Assembly: GCA_028274465.1 (NCBI GenBank)
Contig: CM051455.1
Span: 53,400,738 to 53,464,737, forward strand
Length of the DNA stretch: 64,000 nucleotides
Direction of reading: 5' to 3'
Source of the DNA: Plantago ovata
Lineage: Eukaryota; Streptophyta; Magnoliopsida; Lamiales; Plantaginaceae
The position numbers were made by a program, and so were the translations under genes. The notes under the pieces are model-generated. The model was not told the origin of the DNA. It saw only the letters and a program-made list of their open reading frames with translations, and made no database searches. Below are positions 45,602 to 58,316 of this stretch, in pieces (the first letter of the stretch is position 1; every line of letters starts with the position of its first letter).

Positions 45602-45678
45602 TCTTATGCACTTTGGACTCTTTTGTACCTTGTTATCTTTTCTGATTATTAATAAAATTTTGCTTCTAAAAAATAAAA
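45602..45678 (+). mobile_element. Tiny LINE tail with 18-bp target duplication
   Basis: AGTCGATATACAAGCATC occurs perfectly at 45584-45601 and 45679-45696, flanking 77 bases that end TTAATAAAATTTTGCTTC plus an A-rich tail. Only the last few dozen bases of the parent LINE were copied. Confidence 0.88.
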
Positions 45679-45842
45679 AGTCGATATACAAGCATCCTGG
45701 TTGGACATGCTCGTGGCCCACTCAACTTAATTAATGCAATCAATCAATTTGGTGGCAAGTATAGTAATTAGTTAAACATGATCATGTGCAGAAAACCATG
45801 CTTGAAACCCAAACAAAACCCATTAAAGATCAATAAATACTA

Positions 45843-46101
45843 CTACCTCCTTCCTCCCATAACATAAATGTATTATGTATGTGACACTTAATTTTGTTGA
45901 GTTTTGAAGGTCACGTATTAATTTCAATTTATATAATAAAAATAATTAAGAATTTTATATAATGACAATATAAACCTTCTAGTTTTAAAATATAATATTT
46001 TTAATTATTTTTATCATATGATTTGAAAATAATATAAGGTCAAACTGACCGTAAAAAAATCAACAAAGTGAAGTGTAACATTTGTTATGGGACAGAGATA
46101 G
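45843..46101. mobile_element. Stowaway-like MITE
   Basis: CTACCTCCTTCCTCCCATAA at the left and TTATGGGACAGAGATAG at the right are inverted repeats, each bounded by TA. Length and AT-rich interior fit Stowaway. Confidence 0.8.
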
Positions 46102-46103
46102 TA

Positions 46104-48170
46104 CTCCTCATCTATTTATTTTTTTATGGTTGACGTACGTACTTTATTTCTATAATACTCACATAGTTTATTTATTTCATTTTCCTACATTCTTTAACCT
46201 TTTTTTTCAATAAATTTTCATCTAAATTTATTTTTATAATAATAATATTACTAAATCAAACATCTCATACATTATACAAACATTTAAAAGTACCTATCTA
46301 AAAACAAACGTAAATAATTTATAAAATAAAACTCTGGGAGTACAAATGCAACTAACAAATTGAGTCTTGGTTAGGTGATGATCGGAGTGGTTATATATAT
46401 ATATATATATATCCATTCTGGCATTCTATTCTCCAAGTATCTTAGGGTAAGTGTTTGCTTGAAAAACGAAAATGGATAAGCTAGCCTTTAATTTGTTGGG
46501 TGCAACAACAGAAGGAATGTGTCTGTCATCATGCATTTGCTTACTGTAACCACATGACATATGCATCAATGCATCTTGTGTGCACTCGATTATTTGCTCA
46601 ATCAATCGATCTGACTTCTAGAAAAAATCATCTCAAGATGTTCACATCTAAACAAAACAAGAGAAGATTGAAGATTATAGATTATATATATTCCCTTGTA
46701 CCTGAATTTAATGAACAAAAATAAATCAAGTCAACCAAGATAAAGATGCAAGTCCAATAAAAGAATGACATGAATCATTACCTTAACCAAACCGCATATA
46801 TGAGGTTCAAGACCATTAAATATAACTGGACTCCAAATGTTTATATTTCACCACACCTGGTGTTTCTAAATGCTTATCACAAACATTTGTTGATTGCCTG
46901 TTGAGATAAATGTGGGAATTTTGACATTATTGATATAGTGTTCATCATTCATTAGTTCGTCATAATTTATACTAACTATGAACTATGCATCCTCCAATGA
47001 TTATTGTATAAAGAAGAAAAGATAGGTTGTCAATAATAACAAAAGAATCCAAAACGTTCATCACTCCGGGGAGAGAGATTTCCAGAACGTTCATCACTGA
47101 AGAAGACTAGAGAGAGATTTAGAGATAACACTCCGCGGAAATATTTCTATACATTAACGTAAATCATCAAATCGTAAATAATAGTGCCATATATAGTACT
47201 TGTCGTGTGATGATATATAAGAACGTGCGCGCCATGCAGGTGGAATCGACTCATTAGAACGCTCCTTATAAAGACTTTTTAAGGCTTAAAGCCCCAATTA
47301 AGCCAAAAGATATCTCCAATTGAGTCTTTCTTTTTTTTGTTACTATTTAGTAGCACATGAAAAAGAGCTACAATACTAAATAGTAGCTCTCAATTAAGTC
47401 CCCATTAATAATGTATTTTATATTGTAGTTGTTTGTTTGTTTGTTTTCTATATTTAATAATGTTTTTTGCTAAAACAAATATTTAGTAGTGTTTAAAATC
47501 CCAAACTATTAGAAGATTCAATATGGGAGGGATTTTTTTTGGGATTTTATATTTAAAATTTCAATTAAGACCAAAACATAAGCAGTGGTTGCTGCGCGTC
47601 CGCATTCATAAACACATGTCGCTGTGCTATATATACATACGAGGCGAGGCATGCGTCATCATCACTCATCAGCGTACTCCACAGAGTGAGCTGCTGCTAA
47701 CAATCAGATACGTACAAATTCGGATATGTACAAGTATATCTATCTAGCTAATTATCATATCAATGCAATTTAGGATACGTACAAATTCACCATATTTGTC
47801 ATATACTTCGATCAAATCTCTCGGATCGACATGCATCACAATTTACAGGATTATACCTGCTCGATCATGTCATTCTGCCACATGGATGATATCACACTTT
47901 CGGCTTTCGCCTCTAATTGTTTTTAAAACTTAATTACATTTTAGTTATAATTTCAATAATATTTTAGACATTAATTATATATTACAATGCGCGTGTCGGA
48001 GTGACAAGTGATATTCTTGATCTATTTCGTTTCAAATGTATACAGTTTTGAGAAATGTATAGTTTCGAGCTTAAAATTTTCAATGAATAACAAATTTTGG
48101 AGAGGAACTTTTAAACACAATACCAAGTACAACAAACAGCAAGATAATGCCATCCAGCCCTTTCGCATGC
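46104..48170. other. Intergenic DNA
   Basis: No gene supported. Holds a TA microsatellite (about 46393-46412) and long AT-rich stretches. Confidence 0.45.
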
Positions 48171-48308
48171 CCGTCCTACTTTCCAACTTAATTTTATTGA
48201 TCGTGATTGAAATATGGTTCGTATCCTGATTATAATATTCCGTCCTACTTTCCAACTTAATTTTATTGATCGTGATTGAAATATGGTTCGTATCCTGATT
48301 ATAATATT
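48171..48308. repeat. Perfect 69-bp tandem duplication
   Basis: CCGTCCTACTTTCCAACTTA opens both copies (48171 and 48240), and each ends TCCTGATTATAATATT. I saw no difference between them, so the duplication is very recent. Confidence 0.92.
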
Positions 48309-48462
48309 TTTACTAGTACACACTAATTTAGTAATTCTTGTCCAACCTAGTTTCTAATTTAGTCTCCTTACATAGAGTATATAAGGAAAGCAATCTATTT
48401 CTAAAATTTGAATTATCAATCTTGATAACAATTATTTAATATATAATCCGTGAAAGAGATTA

Positions 48463-48666
48463 TCACTTACAATTTGAGCAATTTTTAATCCTAGGCCTCG
48501 TCTTTCGATTCAACACACTCAATTTGCTGCTCCTCGATCTCTTCTTCAGGCTTCCTTGCAAATGCTTACAACTCTTCTTCGTACATCTGCAAGTTCTCAA
48601 GCTCCTCCCCAACGGGTCCCAGTACTCCGGATTCTTCATCTTGTAATCCTTAACCTCGGTATTCAA
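48463..48666 (-). pseudogene. Possible coding fragment, unidentified
   Basis: On the minus strand EVKDYKMKNPEYWDP is followed, after a frame change, by GEELENLQMYEEEL, both with protein-like composition. The length is short and I do not recognise the family. It may be the eroded end of a host gene. Confidence 0.2.
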
Positions 48667-48799
48667 AAAATTTCGTCTACCTACAAAAGTGCTAGGAAAC
48701 TCTTTAAATAAAGTAGGATGTGTATATGTGAATAATATGAGTAGAGTGTATTGGTTTTAATCTTTCACAAGAAGACAAAAAGGATGATGAAGTATGTTA

Positions 48800-49047
48800 C
48801 TTCCTCCGTCCTGCAATTAGTTTCCCATTTATTTTGTTGACTTTTTCAAGATTTTGTTTGACCTTGAATTAATTTTAAATTATATTGGAAAAATAATTTT
48901 TGAACTAATATTAAAAAACTAGAAAGCTTATATTTCCATAATATAAGTTTCAAAATTACTTTTCCGGTATAATTTAGAAGTAATTCGTGATCAAACGGAA
49001 ACTAAAAAAGAGAATAAAATCGGAAGCTAATCTCGAGACGGATGAAT
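48800..49047. mobile_element. Stowaway MITE
   Basis: CTTCCTCCGTCCTGCAATTA at the left and, reverse-complemented from the right, ATTCATCCGTCTCGAGATTA, each next to TA (48798-48799 and 49048-49049). Confidence 0.82.
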
Positions 49048-49084
49048 TACTTGTTTTCTAAAGAGAAAAATGAAGAGACGCAAT

Positions 49085-49565
49085 AAGAGATGACAATGGG
49101 CCGGGCTGGGCCGGGCCGCCTGAGGCCTGATCCTGACCTGTCACATTTGGCCCAGAGCCGGGCCCGGCCCAAGCCCGAGGCAGCCCGTCATGAGCCGGGC
49201 TGGGCTCTAGCCTGGCCCTTTTTTATTTTTTTTCAAAAAAAACAAAGGCTGTCCATTTTAGGAATTATTTTTTTTTAAAAAAAATTAGAAGTAAATGATT
49301 TAAAAAATTAAAAACAAAATATGCTTCAAAAAGTTGTAACTTATTGGTTGTGGTGTATATTAAAATATATAATTCAATAGAAAATTTCATAAATACAAAG
49401 AAAAGTATGAAAAATGTATAAATTACAATTTAATTTAATATATACTACTAGTGTATAAATAAACAATTAGATAGTCATACTTACATATATTATATAATAT
49501 ATATAAAAAAACATACTATGTACGCTTGAGCCGGGCCGGGCTGGCGGGCTAATTTTTTTGCCGCC
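49085..49565. mobile_element. Probable hAT-like MITE with GC-rich ends
   Basis: GATGACAATGGGCCGGGCTG at the left and GAGCCGGGCCGGGCTGGCGG at the right are GC islands in AT-rich surroundings. The ATGGGCCGGGC wording is typical of a common plant hAT end. The target duplication was not resolved. Confidence 0.4.
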
Positions 49566-50234
49566 TACTCAATTAAATTATACAAAAATGAAGAGAGGAA
49601 AACAGAAGGAGGAGTTGAATGAAGAGAGGAAAACGGAAGAAGTAGTCTGGAGGGTAAAGGAGTTTCTAATTAGGGAAAAAAGAAAGAAAAGTCCAATTTA
49701 ATAACGTTCCACGCGCCACACGCGCACCCTTCTTGGGTTATATACTACTATTAATAATAAAAAAATATTAATCTAATTAATATTCATAATAATAAAAAAA
49801 ATATTAATCTAATTAATATTCATTTTATTATTAATTCCGGTTTGGTAGAGTACTATTCATGCAGTGTGACCCATAGAGCCTTATATATTGATCATTAATC
49901 TAATTAGGTTCACGGCGAAACTCCTAAACGGTTTACCAGACAACATTATTAATATATAAGGACGTTTGTAAGGATATACAAATCACCTTTAGTGTAAGGT
50001 TGATACTATCGTTTCAATCTCGAATACTCAAATAAGTCTAGAACTTGATATCGTGTCTGTTCCAATAAGTTATTCGAATTCATTTCTTTCTCATTCTTGT
50101 TAGTTGATCCTCGATCATATTCAAACACCATTTTGAATATATCGTAATGCATTGGCCAATGACTAACGATCAACCTTACTATGAGATGTAGATTATTCAC
50201 TCCAATGTCTATTGCGAGAAATGAATTCTCTCAA
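49566..50234. other. Intergenic DNA with LTR-like text
   Basis: About 49751-49823 is a 36-bp near-perfect tandem doubling (ATATTAATCTAATTAATATT). From about 49900, continuing into the duplicated block, the minus strand resembles an old copia LTR, but neither end is clear. Confidence 0.35.
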
Positions 50235-50740
50235 GTCGAAGGACTACTAAATCACCTTACACATCGATACTTCCGTAGACACTTTAATAGAATTAATCAG
50301 ACGGTTTTTCGGTGGGTCAGTCAACACCCTCTAAGGTGTTTCATGTATCCATCATGAATGACCAAGTCATTCGTAGTTGTGAGAGTCACTACATTCCTCT
50401 AAGAGTATGATACAGATCGCATGCCAATCTTAAACGTGCGTCATTGATATCCCAAATCTCAATGACCTAGATTGGGACTAATTTAGGACTTACGCTCTGT
50501 CATCCAAGTTCTCACACACTTAGTGATAATGTATAGCTCATGGGAACATTTTATAAAATTAATTATTATCTTAAAACCACCAAATAGATAATTCAAAAAT
50601 ACGAAACCAATTAACTATACAATATAATGAATAACAAACTAATTATGATATAAATACATATCAACCCATAAATAGTTTTGGATTATATCTAACCGTTTGG
50701 TACATCTGCATCTCACAGGCATACAACTACTCTCCATCTG

Positions 50741-51662
50741 CGGAGTGGATCGCCTACCCCATTTAATATCCCATAATTTACCCCACTCTTTTTATTGGTT
50801 CAAATGTCATCACATTAACTCAACACTAAATTAAGTTCCAAATCTACTATTTTTACCAATTTACTAAGATTAGCATCACAATATTATTCTTGTCCATTTA
50901 CCAAGTATAAGATCTCGATTTCTTTTTTTAAGTCTTGCCGGATGAATTTTCTCAATCCTGTTGTCGTAATTTTTTCCTCTCATAAAAAACTCTTCAGAGC
51001 AGCAAACTAAATCCTCAAAACCAAACTTGAGCATTTTTAAGTTTCTAAAACATGTTTAGTCGGGCAAAGAGGAAAACATTTTTGCTACACACACCATCAG
51101 TCCATCATCAGGAGGCAATAACAGTTAACATGTCAAGATCATTAACTCTTGAATTTAAGTATCAAACTGAAAGAGATGATCTAAGTTCATGTAAGAATTT
51201 TTCATTTTTTTAAACGGGTAAAATATATTAATAAATAACGAAGCATTGGAAAAGCTCGAGAAAAGATTACAAGCTACACCGTAGCAAACACCAAATTTTC
51301 ATGTAAGAATCTCTTAAAGTAGATAAGGTGGTATTCAATTTTTTTCTTTCTTTTGATTATTTAAACTTATGCATGAGTTTGAAGTGTGAACTTTTATTAT
51401 GAGAACAAAAAAATTGACACGAGCAATGAGAAATAATTTGAAAAAATTTCTCCCACAAAATAAAAAAAATAAGGGCAACTACAATATGGAGATGCTAATC
51501 TTAGTAAATTGATAAAAATAGTAGATATGGAAAGTGATGGAGGTTTGAGAATCGGTAATTGCTTCATTTTTTAATTTAGTGTTGTCTAATGTGATGACAC
51601 GTGGACCAATGAAAAAGTGGGATAAATTGTGGGGTATTAAATGGGGTAGGCGATCCGCTCCG
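50741..51662. mobile_element. MULE-like MITE, present in X but not X'
   Basis: Long near-perfect terminal inverted repeats (CGGAGTGGATCGCCTACCCC at the left; reverse-complement of the right end CGGAGCGGATCGCCTACCCC, extending through ATTTAATA-CCC and CCACTTTTTCATTGG-like text). Flanked by the perfect 9-bp duplication CTCCATCTG (50732-50740 and 51663-51671). X' at 59410 shows the empty site with a single CTCCATCTG. A LINE tail is nested inside (51199-51297). Confidence 0.93.
51199..51297 (-). mobile_element. Short LINE tail nested in the MITE
   Basis: TTCATGTAAGAAT occurs at 51186-51198 and 51298-51310, flanking 99 bases that start with a T-rich tract. This fits a minus-strand, strongly 5'-truncated LINE. 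Confidence 0.7.
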
Positions 51663-52104
51663 CTCCATCTGAGAACCAGTCAATGGACGGCCACAAAAAT
51701 GAAACCAAATATTTCTTTTGAATAAAAAAATGTGCACAAAAGTGGTTCTTAGCTGAAACTAAACGGCAACGAAATCTCAAGATACTCCTACAATCCACTA
51801 GTCCACTGAGAAAGCAACAAGAGTACTAAAATGTATTAAAATGAGAGTAACTACATTGGTGGTATATTTACCTTACAAATAGCAGAGACACCATAATAGG
51901 TCCGTAATGCAGAGTATTTAAATAGTACTCATACCACTTACGAATTCGATCTATTGATTAGTGGTACAAATAAGAAACAAATCTTAGAATAAAACAATGA
52001 AGTAAATTATGGGGAAAACTTGTCAACTCTACATAAATCATCAAGATCACTATCAGGATTATTGAGGAAGACGAGTTAGCTCCATATATTTAACTTAATA
52101 GAAT

Positions 52105-52596
52105 TGGACCATCTTCCCCTTAACAGGCCTTATAAGGGGATAAGGTTATCCAATATTATATGTTGATTTAAGTTCCTACTCACAAGCGATGTAGGATGGG
52201 GTTTAACACGCCCCCTCACGTGTAGTCCGGTATGAACATCGGGTCTACAACGTGGACAATGAACGCCGGAATACACATCGGCTCAAACCCAACACGGGTG
52301 ACCATCATCGACTTGGGCCTGCTCTGATACCATATTAATTCTCCAACACTCTCCCCCGCACTCATGGCCGATTCAACCTCTTTGGGGATGCCAATCGAGT
52401 GGAAATTTAATAAGGAGCGGAGTTTGTCTCCGGGGAGATTCGAACCCGGGTGGGCGTGAGCCAGATGGCTCCGATACCATATTCGAATTGGACCATCTCC
52501 CCCTTAAAATTTAGGCTTTGTAAGGGGAGAAGGTTATCCAATCTTATATGTTGATTTCAGGTACTACTCACAAACGATGTGGGATGGGGTTTAACA
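52105..52596 (-). mobile_element. TRIM-like element
   Basis: Direct repeats of about 105 bases (52105-52208 and 52489-52596: TTGGACCATCT-CCCCTTAA... GATGGGGTTTAACA) flank about 280 non-coding bases. On the minus strand an initiator-tRNA primer-site motif appears next to the right repeat (TGGTATCGGAGCC) and again near 52334 (TGGTATCAGAGC), with TTCGAACCCGGG text between. The whole element is duplicated at 59845-60336. Target duplications were not resolved. Confidence 0.65.
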
Positions 52597-53479
52597 TAAT
52601 TTTCATTCATCATCATCATAAATTCAGAGAGTTAAGGATATAACTTCGACAAAAGATATATATCTTTCAATTAATTAAAAGTATATTAAATATATTTTGA
52701 GAAAAAATTATCACACATTTACCAAATAGAGTATATGTCATTTTATTTTCTTGGCATAAAACCCGAGTTAGCCTGGGTTGACCCAGAATTGAACCGTAAA
52801 AACCTAGAAAAGTTACGAAACTCGGAATATTAGTATCATGGCCCGTCAAGACCTCCAGATATCCCGAAATGATCGGGTGAGTTTGAAAACATAGGGACAT
52901 ATAAAGCTCCCTCTGATAGTGTATATGTCCTAGAGACAGTCTTTATTAAGGGCATGCGGCCGCAGGCACGTTAGGAGACTGGACTTGGTCCCGTCCCCGT
53001 ATTTTAATATATATATATTTTTCCCGGGTTGGACCAAAAATCAAATTTTAAAAGTTTTGAGGATTGAATTTTATATTTGGAATATAAATATGATTTAATT
53101 GTAATTGTTTGTTAACTAGAGGGGTCAAATTTAATTAGTTTAAAGTTAAGGACTTATTTGTAATTTATCAATTTATTGTTTATTACAAATAAGTTCTTCT
53201 ACTTTTGAATTTTAAATTTAGCACCTCCAAGGTTTTGAAAATTACAATTGAGTCCTTCGGGTTTTCGAAAATTGCTACCTGGTCAATAGAATTTTCGATT
53301 TTTCAATCTAGTCCAAATTTTCAATTTTTTTCATAGAGATTATAAGTATGGGATTATAATTTTCATAATGAAATTATGGAGTCATTTGGCATCCACATAG
53401 GCTACTACTTGTTTGTATGCTCAATATGCTATTGTTTCACAATGCATGTTTAAATACCACGTACTTTACTTTCCGTTCG

Positions 53480-53660
53480 ACCGCAATGCATGCGAGGGTA
53501 GGCGGCGCCCTCTTATTTGTCGGACCGCATATGTTATGTATGGGTAGGCGGCGCCCATTATGTGCTTGGCCGCGTTTAGAACTAGAATGGATAGCTGACA
53601 TCCATTACGTGTAGACCGCTCATGCATGATAGGTAGGCGGCGCCCTTATTTGTTTGTAGA
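53480..53660. repeat. Three GGTAGGCGGCGCCC boxes in the copia leader
   Basis: The GC-rich phrase GGTAGGCGGCGCCC appears at about 53498, 53544 and 53632, twice followed by TTATTTGT-like text and accompanied by GGACCGCAT/GACCGC-type words. It stands out in AT-rich surroundings and may be a leader structure. Confidence 0.75.
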
Positions 53661-54208
53661 TGACTGATAACAACCCTGAAGCTACAAGCCCCAACCAATA
53701 TAAGTGCAGAAATATATATATGTATGTATTTCTGAGATGCTTTCCATGGGGTGCTTTAATTCTGCACTTTCATTGCGTTTCCCTGTATTGGCGACCTCGT
53801 CTTGTAGACTCGCAGTGATCGTCAGATTAGAGTAAGCCTATGGTTATAACTTACTGGATATTGTATCTAGCGACCTCGATAGGTACAATATGTAGAGCAT
53901 CGGGTTAAATTAGATTTAACACCCAAGAGTTGTGTGACGCAATTGGATAGTCCTACCGGTCATATTATGCTATGCGACCAGCCCCCGTTGGAGTATAGCA
54001 TAGTATGGATTTGGATCTTGGCCACTACGGTAACTTGTTGGACATTACCCGTATGTTTGTTTTGGGGGCAAGCATATGTGAAAATAGTGGGAGCTAAACA
54101 GCTAAAGGACCCTGTTGTTTAGTTATGTTGACTGTGTATTTAGAAATAATATTTCAATAGTTGATTTATTATTTTCGTTCTATACTATTTCTCCTAAGAA
54201 AAACCGAA

Positions 54209-57200
54209 ATGGCGAGAATCTCGCTCCGTGCTGTCTTAGAGAAGCAAATTTTGACCGGACAAAACTTCCTAGATTGGATCAGGAATATACGTTTGGTGCT
54301 GAGGTACGAAAGGATTGAGTACGTCTTGGACGAGGCTAATCCTGTGTGTCCCGAGAATCAGACTGCCGATCAAGTTGCTGCTTGGAATCAAGCCAACAAG
54401 GCAAGGTCTGATAAGCATCATGAGGATGCTAGATCCGCGCAGTGTATTATGCTGGCGGCAATGAGTAATGAGTTGCAAAGACAACATGAAAGCATGTTGC
54501 CGTATGAGATGCTGAAGCATCTTGAGTCGCTCTTTAAGACGATAGCCAGAAGTGTTGAATTTGATTTGATCAAAGAGATACACAGATGCAAGCTCAATGA
54601 AAGAGGGAACATGTCTGAACATGTTCTCAAGATGAGAATAAGATCATGGTGATCTTTGTCCTTCAATCATTGTCGAGTTCGTATTCGCAATTCATCATTA
54701 ACCACCATGAATGAGAAGGACGTTACACTGTCCGAACTCCATAATCTGCTGAAGACATATGATCAAACTCTTCCTGAGATGGAGAAATCGATCATGTATG
54801 TTGGGCAACCGTCTAACCCAAACCCGAGAAACAAAGGTGCTAAGGGTAAGGCAAAGTTGGGAGCCAAGGCTAACACTTCGAGTAATAGGCCTAAGCGTCT
54901 GAACCAGAAAAGGAAGTTCAAGAGGAGCGGAACGGTACACACAGATGAATGTCTTTTCTGTAAGCAGAAAGGACATTGGAAGAAAGATTGCCCTAAGCTA
55001 AGGGCAGATCAAGCTAAGAAGCCGCCGGCTTCTAGCTCAGGTATGTTTGTTATTGAAATGAACATGACTACTTTTGACTCCAATGGGTGGGTATTAGATA
55101 CAGCCTGTGGCTCGCACATTTGTAATAATGTGCAGGGCCTCATTGAACACAGGCTAGTCAAGCAAGGTGAAATCGACTTGCATGTTGGGAACGGCAATCC
55201 AGTTGAAGCCAAACGCGTTGGACGCTGCAAGATAGATTTATCTTCAGGACAATGTTTAGAACTTGATAACGTTTATTTTGTTCCATCCATTGTCAGAAAT
55301 ATTATTTCCATTCCATTGTTGGACAATTTGGGTTTTTCCTTTCGATTTGCTAATAATACTTGTTATTTTTCATTAAATGATCAGTATTATGGAAAAGCTC
55401 TCTTGGTGAATGGTTTATATATTTTGCAAAGTAGTCTACCTTTATTTCAAATACATAACAAACAACCGTCTTCAAGTAGGAAGAATAATCCATCTTATCT
55501 ATGGCATTGTCGGCTAGGCCATATCAATGCAACACGGATTCAAAGACTAAGGAAGTTGGACTACTTAGAACCATTTGATTTTGAATCATATGGTACATGC
55601 GAATCATGTGTTAAGGGTAAGATGATGAACAAACCTTTGTTGGACAAGGTGTTCGTGCCACTCGCTGCTTAGAGCTCATACATACCGATGTATGTGGACC
55701 CTTTAAAGTCCATGCGCGTGGGGGTTATCCTTACTTCGTTACCTTTACTGACGATTTCTCAAGGTATAGATATATTTATCTTATGAAGAATAAATCCGAG
55801 ACCTTTAGAAAATTCAAGGAGTTTAGGAATGAGGCCGAGAATGAATTGAACCTAAGGATAGTCACTCTTCGATCAGATCGAGGAGGTGAGGAGAATGGAA
55901 TTCAATCGCAATGGACCCCTCCTGGAACACCACAATTAAATTGTGTGTCTGAGAGAAGGAATCGAACCCTGTTAGACATGGTGAGATCAATGATTGGATT
56001 CCCGACTCTTCCAAAATATCTATGGGGATATACGCTACAAACTGCAATCTACATTCTGAACCGTGTACCATCTAAATCAGTGGAGAAAACTCCTTATGAG
56101 TTATGGAAAGGAAAGAAGCCCTCACCGGGCTATCTTAGACCTTGGGGCTGTCCTGCGATAGTCAAGATGATGCTCACTGATAAGTTAGATGCCAAGGGTG
56201 TCAAAGTATATTTCATAGGCTATCCTCGTCAGACGAGAGGCTATGAATTCTATCATGCTGAAGATCACAAGGTGATAGTATCTAGAAACGTCAAGTTTTT
56301 AGAAGCAGAATACCTCGAAGAAGAGAGGTTAGATGACATGATAGAACTTGAAGAAATTCAAGACTTTGACACGCGCGAACATGAGTTCTCTAAATCTTCT
56401 GATTTGGACTCAAGTTCAGTGGGAGCTTTCGAAGCAGACAAGGGTAATGATATGACACTTTCCAGGCATGTCATAGTCAGTGGGAGTCCTGTGATTAGAT
56501 CAACAATTGAAACCACACCAATAGAACCCGTTGTCAATCAACCTGTGCAACAAGTTGCACAAGAGCAGCCTCCCGCTAGGGAACAGGGTTGCGGGGCGCG
56601 ACCAGCTGCATCAGTGCCCACTGATAATGTTCGTGTTACACGAAGCCAGAAAAAAAAAGCACCAGAACCAGTCGAGCTCCGTAGGTCGAAGAGGATCCTA
56701 AAAGGACCTCAGAAGCAAAGCCTTATGATAGAAGACATCAGTGAACTTGATGTCGGCTTATCAGATCGGGAAGATCCCGAGACCTACAAAGAGGCAATAA
56801 TTGATATTGACTCAGACAAATGGCAAGAGGCCATGGAATTGGAAATGGACTCCATGTACCTGAACCAAGTTTGGAACTTGGTAGACTTGCCCCAAGGGGT
56901 TAGACCTATTGGGTGCAAATGGGTCTTTAAACGAAAGACAGATGCCGATTGCAAGGTACAAACGCACAAGGCTAGACTTGTGGCGAAAGGCTACACGCAA
57001 AGGTATGGCATCGATTACGATGAAACCTTTTCACCTGTAGCAAAATTGAAGTCCATTCGAATTCTACTTGCGATAGCTGCCTACTATGATTATGAGATCT
57101 GGCAGATGGATGTAAAGACTGCCTTCCTCAATGGCAACCTTGAGGAAGAGGTCTATATGGTACAGCCGGAAGGATTTATTAGTAAAACCAGGCCAACTGC

Positions 57201-58302
57201 TGTATGCAAATTACAAAGATCCATCTATGGGCTAAAACAAGCGTCTAGGAGCTGGAATATCCGTTTTGATGAAACTGTCAAATTGTTTGACTTCGTCAGA
57301 AGCGTAGAAGATCCCTGTGTCTATACTAGGCACAGCGACAAGGGAGTCATTTTCATGATCATTTATTTTGATGACATTTTGATCATGGGAAACAATGTCT
57401 CTATGCTAGAAGAGACTAAAGTTTGGTTATCAAGTACCTTCTCAATGAAGGACTTGGGTGAAGCGAACTACATCCTAGGGATAAAGATCTATAGAGATAG
57501 ATCCAAGAGGATGTTAGGATTGACACAGTCCACCTACATCGACAAAATACTGAAGCGTTATAAGATGGACGACTCAAAGAGAGGCTTTCTCCCAGCTAGG
57601 CATGGGATTGTCTTATCAGTTAAGGATGCTTCGGCAGTAGGGTCTATAATGTATGCAATGAATTGCACAAGGCCCGATGTGGCATATGCGCTTAGTGTCA
57701 CTTGTCGACACCAACAGAATCCAGGAGTACCTCACTGGACTACTGTAAAGAACATTCTTAAGTACCTTCGAAGGGCTAAAGAAATGTTCTTGGCGTTTGG
57801 TGGAGAACCAGAATTAAAGATGTTTGGTTATGTCGACGCTGGATTTGAATCAGATCCTGATGACTTTAAGTCACAGACAGGATACGTATTCAAATTGAAC
57901 GGAGGAGCTATCTGTTGGAAGAGTTCTAAGCAAGCCACGATTGCTGACTCATCCACAGAAGCCGAGTACATTGCTGCATCAGAAGCATCGAAAGAAGCTG
58001 TCTGGATTTCAGAGTTCTTGAAGGAATTGAGGGTTGTTCCTGCTCCTAGTCCAATAACGATTTATTGTGACAATACGGGCGCCGTCGCTCAAGCCAAGGA
58101 GCCTAGATCTACAAACAAGAACAAACATGTACTTAGAAAGTATCACGTTATACGTGAGATTATTGATAGAGGAGAAGTTAGTATAGAACGTGTCTCTACC
58201 ACGGACAACGTGGCAGATCCTTTCACCAAAGTCTTATCAGTGGATGTCCACTTAAGACATTATGCTAATCTGGGTATTAAGCATAAAGGTGACTGGCTCT
58301 AG
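54209..58302 (+). other. Copia gag-pol coding region (fossil)
   Basis: Domains visible in order: gag (EKQILTGQNFLDWIRNIRLV), a CCHC zinc knuckle (CLFCKQKGHWKKDCP), aspartic protease (WVLDTACGSHICN), the pre-integrase zinc site (LWHCRLGHINATRIQRL), the integrase core (HTDVCGPF, SDRGGE), reverse transcriptase (QMDVKTAFLNG, YFDDILIMGN) and RNase H (SSTEAEYIAASEASKEAVW, TKNKHV-like substrate text). The coding region is broken in a few places. The same family motifs occur in the minus-strand copia at 1120-6438, but the two are clearly different lineages. Confidence 0.93.
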
Positions 58303-58316
58303 TCCAAGTGGGAGAT

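Larger units (their letters stand above)
50235..52913. repeat. Block X, first copy of a flanking segmental duplication
   Basis: Matches 58915-60655 almost base for base (from GTCGAAGGACTACTAAATCA to AAAGCTCCCTC), except for a 922-base MITE present only here. It holds a TRIM-like element (52105-52596) and old LTR-like text on the minus strand (50235-50735). It is followed directly by the left end of the copia element. Confidence 0.93.
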
